From: Rosellinia necatrix
Lineage: Eukaryota; Ascomycota; Sordariomycetes; Xylariales; Xylariaceae
Reading direction: 5' to 3'
Length of the DNA stretch: 64,000 nucleotides
Assembly (NCBI GenBank): GCA_021209875.1
Contig: JAGYVD010000009.1
Location: 1,550,001-1,614,000 of the forward strand
Of this stretch, positions 22,168-32,812 are shown one piece after another. Positions within the stretch are counted from its first letter, which is position 1. Each line of letters opens with the position of its first letter. The position numbers and the translations under genes were made by a program. The notes under the pieces were generated by a model. It had not been told where the DNA came from. It saw only the letters and a list, made by a program, of their open reading frames with translations, and did no database searches.

Positions 22168-23157
22168 CTAACTCGCCTGATTAGCCCAACGACTTCTCCA
22201 TTCCTGCCCATCTTTCGTAACCATGGCATCCCAATAGCGCCTCAAAAGCGGATAAACCAGCCGGCCTGCAAGTAGACCCAGCAGGGAGTCCACGATACCA
22301 GACCCCCTCTTGACTGATGGGCCTACCATATTTGCAAAGAGTAAAAAGATAGCTCAAGACGAGTCACAGATGACGAACTCTTCTCGGCGAACACCGGCCA
22401 TGATAATCCTCACGATGTCATCCGAGGAAGGACAGCTCGCCTCGAGGACCTCAAGAGGCTTATCTATGCCTTGCATCCGCTTGGTTAGACCCGTCTTGGT
22501 GGCTTGCTCAAGGTAAAAGCCGGGTAATATGAAATCGCCTTGAAAGGCGCAGTGTACGATGTAGGTGGAGATAGCCGATGAATACCTCAGGAAATCCATC
22601 CGCAGTGTGTTGGCCAGAGCACGGGTGGCGACTTTGGCGGCTGTCTCGATGTAAAGGACGGGGGTCCCATGTCAGCATCACTTCAGGCGAGAGACAGCGG
22701 GAGTATGCTCACGCGTATACGCAATTGAGCCGGGTAGTGCAAGGAAAGCAGCAGTGCTACTGGCCATGACAATACGCCGCTGCCTGGGTAGAGAGAGTCC
22801 GGAATTCCGGACTGTGCAGCAAAGGCAATCTTAACCTGCATTTAAGGCCATAGTTGGCCCATATGTCAACGCTCCTCGTTTTCATCAGAACATGAGAAGG
22901 AAGACCCTACGTCACGAAAATTGGAACAGTCGAGTCCGACCGCTTTGAGGTCCTGATCTTGGTAGACCCGACAGGATAGAATATCGGCCAGTGCTTCGTC
23001 GTGAAGGGCAGCCTCTCGGCAAGTGAATATCGTCACATTTGCGCCTTTCTGCTTGGTTCACGATCTAAATTGCTGGTGTGCGAAGAAGACCAGACGCACC
23101 TTGGGCAACCCAAAGCTTGGCAAGGGCCGTGCCTAGACCGCCCGAGCCGCCCGTCAT
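22168..23157 (-). pseudogene. 3-ketodihydrosphingosine reductase-like SDR, broken
   Basis: Minus-strand pieces in the right order for a KDSR (Tsc10)-like short-chain dehydrogenase. There is a Rossmann start MTGGSGGLGTALAKLWVAQ near 23157, an intron, then ANVTIFTCREAALHDEALAD. A strand-and-helix block RRIVMASSTAAFLALPGSIAYT lies in two parts around 22770. After another intron come LANTLRMDFLRYSS, FILPGFYLEQATK and the C-terminal GPSVKRGSGIVDS block ending at a natural stop at 22168. Breaks: the middle of the domain between about 22920 and 22810 is deleted, and an in-frame TGA occurs at 22354-22356. The family reduces 3-ketosphinganine or related long-chain amino ketones in the ER. Confidence 0.65.
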
Positions 23158-25390
23158 AGAGCTGGTCTATCAACGATGGTACCTAATTCGCCCACTACAT
23201 AGCCTTCAATTTGAACCATTTGGTATTCGATATAGAATTTACACACTCTTCCCTTGAGATCACCTTCCATAGTGTTAGATTGTCACTGGGGGACTTCAAT
23301 TCAGAGTCTTGCGCGAGCAGGTTTGATGATGCGATGCGGCTAGATCACGGATACTGATCTCTGGGTACTTTGGATGTTGTCGTGATCGACTCGTTCTAGT
23401 TGGAATATTAACAGAACCCTGCCTGTCTTTAGGCTTTGAAGTCAGGCAATAGGTCATATGGTCTCTTGAATAACTTAAGATGGATCAACCACACCATCCT
23501 GTTAGAGGTGGTAGTCTCGGGCGTTTTAATATATGGAATTTACTGTTTACTGCAACATTCCTATGTCAAGTGGTATTATTAGAAAGCGGTGATCTGCCTG
23601 GGATCACCTAGAACTGACCAGGACTTGCCAGACAGGCTCGGATACGGCGCGATTCTAGATTGGAGGTTAATTCAATCATAGCTCCGAGTGGATGTTACCT
23701 TGGTCCAGGGAAAGCCATAAAGTGGATGAGGCCGATTATAGGGGGGATCAATCCCGAACATCTGGCCGAAATCCTGGTCTAGACCGTATATTATAATTTA
23801 TAATATGCCTGATTAGCCTTCGGTTAGGCCCTTTCTCTACTCTATCCCTCTGACAACCACAATTTTCTTCAACTTTTCCGCTGCCAGGAGGTGCAAATAA
23901 TATTCCACATTATTTCATCAAAACCAATCATTCTCAAGAGAATATAGCCCGCTGTCTGCACCACATTCGAGGTGTGGAGGAAACAACATGTGTAACTTCA
24001 GTGAGGTCACGCTGCTGGATCGCGGTATAACGTGCGTGTATGGTGCCAAATAAGAATACCCTACTCTATTTTTAATAACCGGGCGAAGCCGATGACCCAT
24101 TAGTAGTATGGAGACGATGCTGAGAGAAACGAAACCCTCCATCATTGGATATATGCTTCCTACCTTGCATAGGTATTATCGACTGCCTACAGTAGCAATC
24201 ACGCTCTTAAATACATGACATCACTCAGCCTACGTTGTGATGCATCGTCTACCAAATGTAACATAGTTACCTTGCGAATGGACGCTGTTATCGTTATGCA
24301 TAAGCAAGATATCGCAGGGGGAAAAAGGTTGCGCAACAGGCTTCCAAAAAGCAATCTTTGTCACTGCCTTCCGTTTAGGTCAAGGATAATGAACCGGAGC
24401 AACAAAAACAAGCTGTATTGAGGCACAAATTTTACTTTCATTACAACATAGGAGTCTGAGGTTCCGAGAAGAGGGTAACGTGGTGGCAAACCGCTACTTT
24501 TCAATTTTCCGACATTATTTGCCCACGTGACGCTCAGCTGGGTGTGAGAACAGCGGGTTCATATTCAACACAAGCTGGATATACCTCGTAAGATTGATAC
24601 TACCTCATCGGCACCCAGAGATGTTGAAGAAAGCCAAAGCTGAGACAAGACGCTACCAAAAGACAGAGGGTGCCTGCTATTGGTGGGTGATCTCCTTCGC
24701 CGACGCCCAAAGACTGACATATGTCAATGCTCGCATAAAGGAGAGCGTATGACTTTTCACGCTGGTCCAATGGTAGTTAGCTCGCCAGGCAGCTAAAGGA
24801 GGCGTCGCTATTAGTAACCGCCTCTTCCCAGAGAGTACTCTAATGTTTTTCAACCCGCACGTGATGCATAATAGCATCGAGGCTTGAGGTGAGGACGCAG
24901 ATAAGTTTCGCCGAGAGCGGTGGCTGGAGGAAGCAAACACCTCGCGTGAGAAGTATTGGACTCCGGTGAAGATGTCTCTATATTTCAGAATCCTCCCAGA
25001 TGATCATTAGGTATACCAACCATCTATCTAGTAGAGCGCTAGATTTATCTCATGTCCAAGTCAGAATATTGCCAGGATGGAAATGCCGAAGGTGGTCGCC
25101 ACATTGCGACGGGACTACGATATCAGCCAGGTCAATGAATGGTAAGAATGGTCCTACGCGGCCACCCTTGGGCCCCTGCTTTATAATTGGCCAATTTATG
25201 TTAAGAAATTGGGAGGTGATGCTGCATAAAAGGACAGGCTGAGCGGGTGATGGCGCATCTTGGTTACAAGTTCAAATCGCGATGACGACGCACTCTCAAA
25301 GATTAATCGTGGCGCGTTTAATAAATGTCATATACATTTATTTTCGTCGGAAAAGCCTTGCTGAATTTAAATTTCACTAATTTACACCCT
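23158..25390. other. AT-rich gene-poor region
   Basis: About 2.2 kb with no supportable gene. Includes the AT-rich string near 23790-23810. Probably decayed sequence continuing from the relic cluster, plus the 3' region of the transcription factor. Confidence 0.5.
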
Positions 25391-27276
25391 CTATTCCTTC
25401 AACAGTTCTCCGATAATCATGACTAATGTTGCAAGTTCGCCAACCTCCACGCTCCATCCTTCCCACTCTGCCATACTAGGCGCAAGTGCCGAACCGACGA
25501 CTTGTAGTCTAATTAGATCGCCAATCTCAGATAGAGCATATATTGTATGTTCCTCATGCCATTTCCGATATTCCGGCTTCCATTGTTCGAAATCTTCAAT
25601 CTTCCATAACGCAGCTGAGCTGGGGAGAGGGACGAGAACGAGGCCGCCCATAGAAAAATATGAGACCGTAGTCGAGATATCCACTAGAAGCCCCATAATC
25701 TGGAAAACAAGTACCGTACTTGACGAGTAACTGGTTAGTATGGGCTTTGTTTCATTTTTATATCAATCAGGCGCGTATGGAAAAATGACCCTCACCGTCT
25801 TCTAGATTCAAGAAATATCCAATCCCTCCATGCTTGGCTGGGATCTCCAGAGAGGATACAATCGAAGCGCTCCCCAACAGATGAATTCAGAGCTTGAGAA
25901 ACAACCTGCTCTAGTAATTAGCACTAAATATAGGAAGAGCACAGAAAAGCGATGAAGTAGGAGGCCGGGGCGGATTCCTGGCGTACGTTAATCGTCGTAA
26001 GTAGAGACACGTCAAAGACGGCATTGCCAACAGGGGCATCCTGAAGGCGTAAGAGGCAAAAAATAAGCAAAACCTGTAAAGCTTCTAAGAGCTCCCATCG
26101 ATCAAATGTCATATACTAAATACTATTAATCATCGGTTATGGCAACATCATTAATCGAGACGTACCTTGGCTAGAATTCTCTCCTGCTCGTGCCAGATCT
26201 GTCCCCACACCCAACCACGCTTGCCAGCAGCTTTCCGTGATTTGAAAGATTGAATTACACTGGGGCAGTTAAAAAAAAACTGTGAGTTCATGAAAAGTTA
26301 GTGTTGGTTTAGACCATGTCATGATTCGCGAATTCCGGTAGAGCTCACCAACTGCGACTAGTAGAGGTGGTTAGTAGGGTTTCAACGCTACGTAAAGAGG
26401 CGGGGAAGAAATTTACTTTAGCTAACCCATGCCCCTCCATCGGTTGGTTCAATGGGTGAATCGAAGAATTGATAAAGGGTGGTGACGCGCCCTTCACCAG
26501 CATCATAGAGGGGTAGGACTGCAAGATCCTCATCGCCAATGACACCAAAGCCCTATGGTCGGGCCTTATAAACGTACGAGGGGAAAACAAAGAAGCGGGT
26601 GACGGCTGATATATCCAGGGCGCTGGGGGGCTCGTTCTGACTGCCGGCAAATTGGCAAACTGCTGGCAAGCAAGAGCCGTCATAGTGGGCGGTCGATGTG
26701 GCACAGATTTGATATCGTGTCCGAGATACCCGACATTGACATTGACGTTGTCAAAGAATCCCCATTCCGTTATGGACCCGATATCCTGATAGTTTTGATG
26801 TGTCGTGCCGAGTAATATGAGCTCATTTTGGGAAGGATTATTGATAGGAGTCAAAGCATCGCTGTCATTCTCAACCTCAGCACTCTGGCCCCCCTGACGG
26901 CCCGCAGCCGGAATAGCGTCTTTCTTAATTCGGGCCTGTAAACTAGGCCGGATCGCTACGGTATCATACTGGCATGCGACATCGCGTTTCTTGCATCTAG
27001 TGCAAGCGCCTATTCTAATGCCAGCAGGCCACATGCAGCGAGCCTTCGCATTGGCGCACGCAACGCAGGATCGCTTACGAGATCCCTTCGTGTCGATTGT
27101 CTTAGAGCGGCAATAATAGTAATGGCGTCTCGCAGAGGCTTCTATATAACACGGGTTAGCCCTCCACATCAAGCCACTGATTCCTCCGCCTCACCATGCT
27201 TAAAGGTCTTCTTGCACAGCAGACAGGAGTGCCGAGAGCTTGACCCAGGTTGTGGGCTCTCCTGAATGTCGGCCAT
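25391..27276 (-). CDS. C2H2-Zn2Cys6 fungal transcription factor
   Basis: Six-exon model, complement(25391..25718, 25796..25905, 25987..26115, 26166..26279, 26417..27141, 27195..27276); 495 aa. A finger C18-x2-C21...H34-x3-C38 precedes a full binuclear cluster, C53-x2-C56-x6-C63-x10-C74-x2-C77-x6-C84. The C-terminal half matches the fungal-specific region seen in such proteins: RGWVWGQIWHEQERI, FDRWELLEALQ, WRDWIFLESRRR and LLVDISTTVSYFSMGG. The intron at 26280-26416 is the least certain; it could instead hold a 9-nt microexon at 26349-26357. An 18-bp CGG-N4-CCG palindrome lies 111 bp upstream of the start codon, a form that Zn2Cys6 proteins bind, which suggests self-regulation. Confidence 0.82.
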
Positions 27277-27386
27277 GTTATAAGTACAGCGTCACGCTGT
27301 AGAAGCAGATGGGTTAGATCACTATAAGTGACAATTTAGCACAATGGCTGGGGTTGCTCATCAGCTTCGTCAATTGTTTGTGGTTG

Positions 27387-27404
27387 TTCGCGGATTTCCG
27401 TGAA
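27387..27404. promoter_or_regulatory. CGG-N4-CCG palindrome upstream of the Zn2Cys6 factor
   Basis: TTCGCGGATTTCCGTGAA. Half-sites TTC(A/G)CGG and CCGTGAA surround a 4-bp spacer. It is one base off the arms of the two sites upstream of the SDR at 29058. Position is 111 bp before the regulator's start codon. Confidence 0.65.
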
Positions 27405-28094
27405 ATGGATATGCTTATTCATCGCCCAGAATTCATCCGACTCAGACCATGGATCAGATGGTTCCGGGAATCCCGGGTTAACACGGACCACCTTACATTG
27501 ATTTGCCCATCGGTGAGCACGGTCCATCAAAATAATCAAAATAGGGGCAACATTCTTTTGCTCTGCGCTAGGTACTGAGTTGAAGCCAAATCAAAGTTGT
27601 TTACATGGCTTGGGTTTCCCATGCGGCGGGAGCCGAGGATGGCGTAATCACAGTGCGCACCTTATTGGGCGTCCTCAATAAGGCACCCCATTCTGCAATA
27701 GAGAAGGATGCTATACGAACATAAAATACAGTGATATATCAATAGCGGCTGATTGTCAGGGAGATGAAACATACGGCGACGTATAAGTATGACTAGCAAG
27801 AAGGACAAACAAGGAGCCTGTTAGAAGCCTCAAATACGCCCAATTATCAATACTAATCATATTCCCCGGTCTTATGAGCGTGCAACAGGGTATGTAGGCC
27901 CTTTTGAGGGCATACGAAGGCGAATTGGGGATAGAAAAATCATAAATCAAATGACCCGGGGCTATATCCCCTAGAAAATTAAATTCACAGTTAAGTCTTA
28001 TGAAGAATGAGACATATTGCAATAACATGGGTTCGAAATCTGATCTGACTAAATCTGCGCGCACTGGTGAAAATCATCGTCAAGTGCACACGAA
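27405..28094. other. Upstream region of the regulator / 3' region of the SDR
   Basis: No supportable gene. Probably holds more of the regulator's promoter and the 3' end of the SDR transcript. Confidence 0.45.
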
Positions 28095-29058
28095 TCACGT
28101 CGATGTTGTTGCGCCACCACTGATGGAGATCCATTGCGCCGTGATCCAGCGGCTCTTCTCGGAGACGAGAAGAAGAGCAGCGTCCGCCATGTCCTCCACG
28201 GTCCCGAGTCGGTCTGCTGCGCGCGATAGCTTTGCCGTATCCATACCGGTTTGGTTCGGTGTCCCGTCTGGGTTCATCAAATACGGCTTTGATGCATCGG
28301 TCGGAATCGGCCCTGGCGCGAGTGAGTTCACGGTGATGCCGTGAGTGCGGCCGAGCTACGCACGTTAATTAGAAACGGGCCTCGCTAATTATATATAGGG
28401 GAGGGTTTGATGTGAGTAGCAGATGGATCAACGTACCTCGCTAGCAAGCCCGGCCGTGAGGCTATCCTGGGCACTCTTAGCGGCGTTGTAGAGTCCGGTG
28501 CCGGTGTAGCTCGTCTTCGAGGCTATCGAACCGACGTTGATGATGCGGCCACCATTGGGCATCTTGCCCGCGCCAACCACCGCCTGCGCCATGTAGATTA
28601 CGCCGAATACGTTAACCCCGAAGTCGTAATCCATCTGTTCTTTGCCAACCTCTAACAAATTCTGCGTGCTACTTGCACCCCCGGCATTATTGACTAGATA
28701 GCGAGAATGCATCTATTAGACAATAGTTGGCACGGTGGGTAGCTGGACGAGAATACGTACCGAGGATGTCAATACGGTCTACCTCCAGCCCTTTCAATGT
28801 TTGTTGGACGATGCTCTTGGCGCCTTCTAGATCCGTCAACCGGCCATGAACAACGACCACCTTGGTTCCAAACTCGTTAGAGATATCTGTTGCAACCCTA
28901 TGAGCTTTCTCTCTCGACGTCTCTGATACGTAATGAATCGCCACGGATGCACCGTTCCGAGCGAATGCCTTGGCGATGGCGGCGCCAATCCCGTTCTTTC
29001 GGCCAGAGCCAGTAACCAAGGCGGTCTTTCCAGTAAGCGATAAAGTGTCAAACGACAT
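28095..29058 (-). CDS. Short-chain dehydrogenase/reductase (3-oxoacyl-ACP-reductase-like)
   Basis: Three exons, complement(28095..28355, 28437..28693, 28761..29058); 271 aa, all joins in phase. Classical SDR marks are the cofactor loop TGSGRKNGIG, VNNAGG restored across the first intron, NVGSIAS for catalytic Ser, YNAAK for the YxxxK pair, and LAPGPIPTD. The C-terminus ends ISGGATTST. The cofactor loop has three extra residues relative to TGxxxGxG, as in some fungal FabG-like enzymes. Substrate is unknown. Two CGG-N4-CCG palindromes, matching one before the transcription factor, lie 209 and 275 bp upstream of the start, suggesting this is a target of that factor. Confidence 0.88.
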
Positions 29059-29266
29059 TTTGAATGACAGGTCTTCGATTCAGGATGTTTGTACAGGTAG
29101 GATACGGTAAAGGGGTTGGTTGTTGTGTTTGTTGTGTGGCTATTCCGAACGTCGAAGAAAGCGCGGCTGAGCCAAAGCTATATACTGGAAGAAACATAGA
29201 CTCTTCTTGTTGCTTTGAAATACATTTTAAAGAGCGGCTTAGAAATACTTCTTTTGTCAGCTCAGT

Positions 29267-29284
29267 TTCACGGAGCCCCGTGAA
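29267..29284. promoter_or_regulatory. CGG-N4-CCG palindrome, SDR promoter site 1
   Basis: TTCACGGAGCCCCGTGAA; perfect 7-bp arms, 4-bp spacer, and the inverted repeat extends one further base on each side. 209 bp upstream of the SDR start codon. Confidence 0.7.
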
Positions 29285-29332
29285 ATTTGGTGGGTCATGA
29301 CGGCTGTAGATTGAATTGCTAACTATCTAGTG

Positions 29333-29350
29333 TTCACGGATATCCGTGAA
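29333..29350. promoter_or_regulatory. CGG-N4-CCG palindrome, SDR promoter site 2
   Basis: TTCACGGATATCCGTGAA; perfect 18-bp palindrome with the same arms and spacer length as the site at 29267. Confidence 0.7.
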
Positions 29351-29865
29351 TATTACACTCTCCATTATTCCATAGCGAAGTTACTATACATCCACACGAT
29401 CGCACAGGTTTTAACACATAAAGATGCCAATGGATCCCTAATTACAACCTCTTGGGAGTGCAGAATTTCGATATTTTCAACCATCCGACCCTAGCTTAGG
29501 TTATTTGAGACATTCGGTCATATGGGACTCATTACTTCGCCTACGATATTATGACGCCGTTCCATTCTCATGCAAAGGTCGGTAGTTAGAATATGCTTGT
29601 TTGCGCTGCAAACCCCTAATGCTTATGTCGAAGCTCCAATCATTAGAAGTTCTAGGAATGGTTTATGTTATTGCACATGGAAAGAAGCTCTCCCTGTCAG
29701 GGCTCAGGTAGTTGCCAGCTACTACGACTTATAAACTTACAATGTGCTTGGATTCGTGCCCGACTGCAGAAACTTATCTGTGCGTCTTTGGTCAGCTGTG
29801 TAGGTTTATAGAAGTTCAAATGGATATATCAAGCCTCGATTAAATATATCATGCAATCCAAGACT

Positions 29866-32172
29866 CTATACTAGCTCAAAACTAATCTTATTTACTTTAG
29901 AAAAGTCATCTAGAAGCGCTTGCTCATACATCCTCCCCACGCCAACGCGACAGTATTTGCCCTCGCCGACGCAATCCAAGTAAAGAACTTCAAAGATATC
30001 ATACGATCCCCATAAACTCCCGAGACGAATAGCCGACTTGTGAACTTTTCTCGTGGAAACGTGCAAAGCAAATACAGTTACGCCCTGTGACCGCTGCAGT
30101 CGCTCCTGGACCTCCACCGCTTCTAGAGAGCCCCATCCTCCAACTAGGTATGGGTTTGAGATGGAACAGACTTGCCGGATATTTTCGCAATTGAAGGTTT
30201 CTTCAAAATCCGTAATGTACATAACAGGCTGAAGTTCATCACTCTGAGAAATGCCTTGCCTAAGGAGCACGGGAATGAGTTTTCCATGAACTTGCAGAGA
30301 ATGTGGTACGACGATCGGACCGGGAGGTGACGTAATACTTTCGAGGTCTAGGGAAATACGCTGTGGAGAACTTGATACTGCCTCATAGTTCTCGGGCTGT
30401 CCCGCCAGCGAAATTTCACATGCTGTAATAACTTGTCCCCTCCTAGGCCATCTGACTTTGGCAATGAGAGCCGCCCAAGACCAGGAAGGAAGATTTTTAA
30501 CCTTGGAGTCGTTCAGGATATCTTGCTCTTTGTGCCACAGCAGGCTGTAATGGACATCTGATATCCATACGCCGGCTATATATTCCGAAGACCAATGTGT
30601 ACCCGGTGTCTGTTGGAGTATTTCTTCGAATGCGTCCTTGATGCCGGATAAGGCAATAAGTCGGTCTTCTTCGGGGCGCGTAAGATCCCGAAACGAGTAT
30701 GACTCGATGAGACGGTACCATAGCTCTTCAGGTGGCGTTTTACCGAGACCAATCCTTACCTTCAGGTTTGAATTAGTATTATCAATATGTGCCCAGCGTA
30801 GCTCGGGGTGGAGATTGATCTCCTTTGGGCTATATTGCGAGGATGTTATCGGCTGAGCAAGTTCCTGGCTGTCGTTTTTGGAAGAATGCGCCTGACATTC
30901 GAAAAACAACCCGTAGTCTGTATAGTAGATCACCCTTCTGCTGAGAAGCCATTCTTGGAAAATCCAACCCCGGTTTGGAAACTGACTGGCTTGCAAAGCC
31001 ATTTCATATTGCGCGGAGAGCCCCACCCCGCGCTCGTATACATAGAAATGACCTCTTTGACAACCTTCAGAATCTCTATACGGCAATCTAACGAGCTTCT
31101 GCGGGATCTCGTCGGGAATTTTGGCATTAAATATGCCCATAGCCGGACTTGACACTGCAGCGGAGATCGTCAAAAGAGAGTACTGGTAGTACTGAGACAT
31201 CTTTGGTGCCTCTTGCCTCCAATCCTTCCCACCGTCTCCATCCTGGATGATACAGAGGGTGTCGATCCAGATATACCTCACTCCCATGCGCTCAGTAACC
31301 TTCAAGGCATCCAGAAAAACTTGAGAAAGCCAAGGGAATTCCTTCCCCTCTAGACGTGCATTGTAATTGCTTGTCGTGGTCCCACATCTTCCAGTATCAG
31401 CCGTCCAGCGGTGACTCAGGGTGATATAAGCTCCCCGCTGTCCATCGGTTTCTCGGAGGCGAATACCTTTCCCGTGGCTCAATAGTTCCACACATCTGAG
31501 GGGTAGTGGGACTTCCCATATATTCCCAGATCCTCTTTTGAGATAGTGTTTGATTGCATTGACCATGGGCTAAGCACGAATTCAACCAGCGAGAGATGGT
31601 CTCGAAATGATGATCAGAGGACAAATCATGCCCCTAACCATTGGCCTACCACGTCTTCTGCCTTCCTCGCGGGACTAGCTGGAGCGCTTGTCAGATGCCA
31701 CAAGGCGGAATTTGATCACAAGTAGTTAATTAGAATGCTTACCGGGATCCGATATGACGCAAAGATCTCGTTCAATATGAATTGGCCATTTACCATGCCA
31801 GATGGCCACATCATAAGGCACATAGCGGGGTCTAATAGAAACGAAGAATCTATTTATGCGGAGACCATCCTGTAAACTCTTTTGTATGTCATCCCCGCCG
31901 AGACTGTTAGCTTCCACGTGGATGCTCAACTCAAGTTCCTTTCCCTTTACGCTCTCTGCCATGGCCAAGCCCTCCCGTACGTGCTCTATTAAAAGATTGC
32001 AAAAGGCACACCCTGCATCTTGGCCCCTTTTAAGACTCAAGATATCTCGTGTTTGGCCGTGTTTGCTCTCTTGGGAGCTTTTGCCGTGAGGCGAGAAGTC
32101 CTGGATATCGAAAGCCTCACAGTACTCGCAGAGCATTTGTACCGATCTTCTTTGGCTGTTGTCTGCAGGCAT
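29866..32172 (-). pseudogene. HET-domain protein with probable frame breaks
   Basis: First exon 32172..31743 (starts MPADNSQRR; two Cys pairs, CEYC and CAFC), intron, then a long second part ending at 29866. The HET domain is clear: YITLSHRWTADTGRC, then LEGKEFPWLSQVFLDALKVT, YIWIDTLCIIQDGDGGKDW, and later RGWIFQEWLLSRRVIYY. HET proteins trigger heterokaryon-incompatibility or regulated cell death. Two problems appear. The first donor is phase 1, but the conserved SDHHFETISRWLNSCLAHGQC stretch at about 31560-31615 opens only from a phase-0 acceptor. The frame then changes by one base near 31530-31550 (an AAAAG run) before the HET domain. It may be a pseudogene or contain sequence errors. From about 31566 to 29866 the frame is uninterrupted. 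Confidence 0.7.
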
Positions 32173-32812
32173 CGAGAACCGAGAAGGAAGGACGACGAAT
32201 AATACACAGCGTAAGCATGAAGCGGGAAGAATAAAAGGACGGCAAAGAAACAATGGAATCAATGACAGATCAGGCTCGGGAGATATGGTGCCATATATTA
32301 AGGCCAGAGGGATCCGGAGAAGGATGATGCTACCAATCAAATCCCTGTCGGTTTAGTTATTTGATTACCCCTCCTGAAGGACAGCTCGGGCACCTCGGAG
32401 GCCTGAATGCCTGAGGCTGGGACCGCTAGGTATACTACCATGTCCCTTAGGTGCCAAATCGGGCAATTTTGTCAACTCTGTTTACAAAGTTTACTGACAC
32501 AATAAAAGTACTATTTAAAACTATTTAGAGTCAGGTGACATACTGCCCATAACCAAAGTGGCGGCACTACCAATCCTCCACCACTATATTATACTATAAT
32601 CTGTTGGCAGGGGTGATGTGGGCTATGTCGCAAGGGGGGTTGGCGCCCATTCAGCGCTTAACCAAAGGGACGTTGGACCCCAAAAGCTGAAACTCAGGTT
32701 TCGAGGTAGCACGCAGACCCAGTGAACCATCCTAGGGCAAAATTCCAGCTCGTAATGCTCTGCAAACATCCTATCTTGCATTCTCTCTATCGCCGCCAAC
32801 CACATAATCAGT
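32173..32812. promoter_or_regulatory. Divergent promoter region, HET gene / eight-TM gene
   Basis: 640 bp between two head-to-head starts. No supportable gene. Confidence 0.45.

Larger units (their letters stand above)
29059..29865. promoter_or_regulatory. SDR promoter region and HET gene 3' region
   Basis: The first 300 bp hold the two palindromes at 29267 and 29333; the remainder is AT-rich with no supportable gene. Confidence 0.5.

Noticed and set aside
27756..28064. 102-codon minus-strand frame between the regulator and the SDR
   Set aside because: No motif recognised, AT-rich, and it overlaps the expected promoter and 3' region.
28325..28343. TTCACGGTGATGCCGTGAG, a near match to the palindromic motif with a 5-bp spacer
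   Set aside because: It lies inside the coding sequence of the SDR's third exon and is explained by the conserved residues THGITVN; spacer and last base differ from the three promoter sites.
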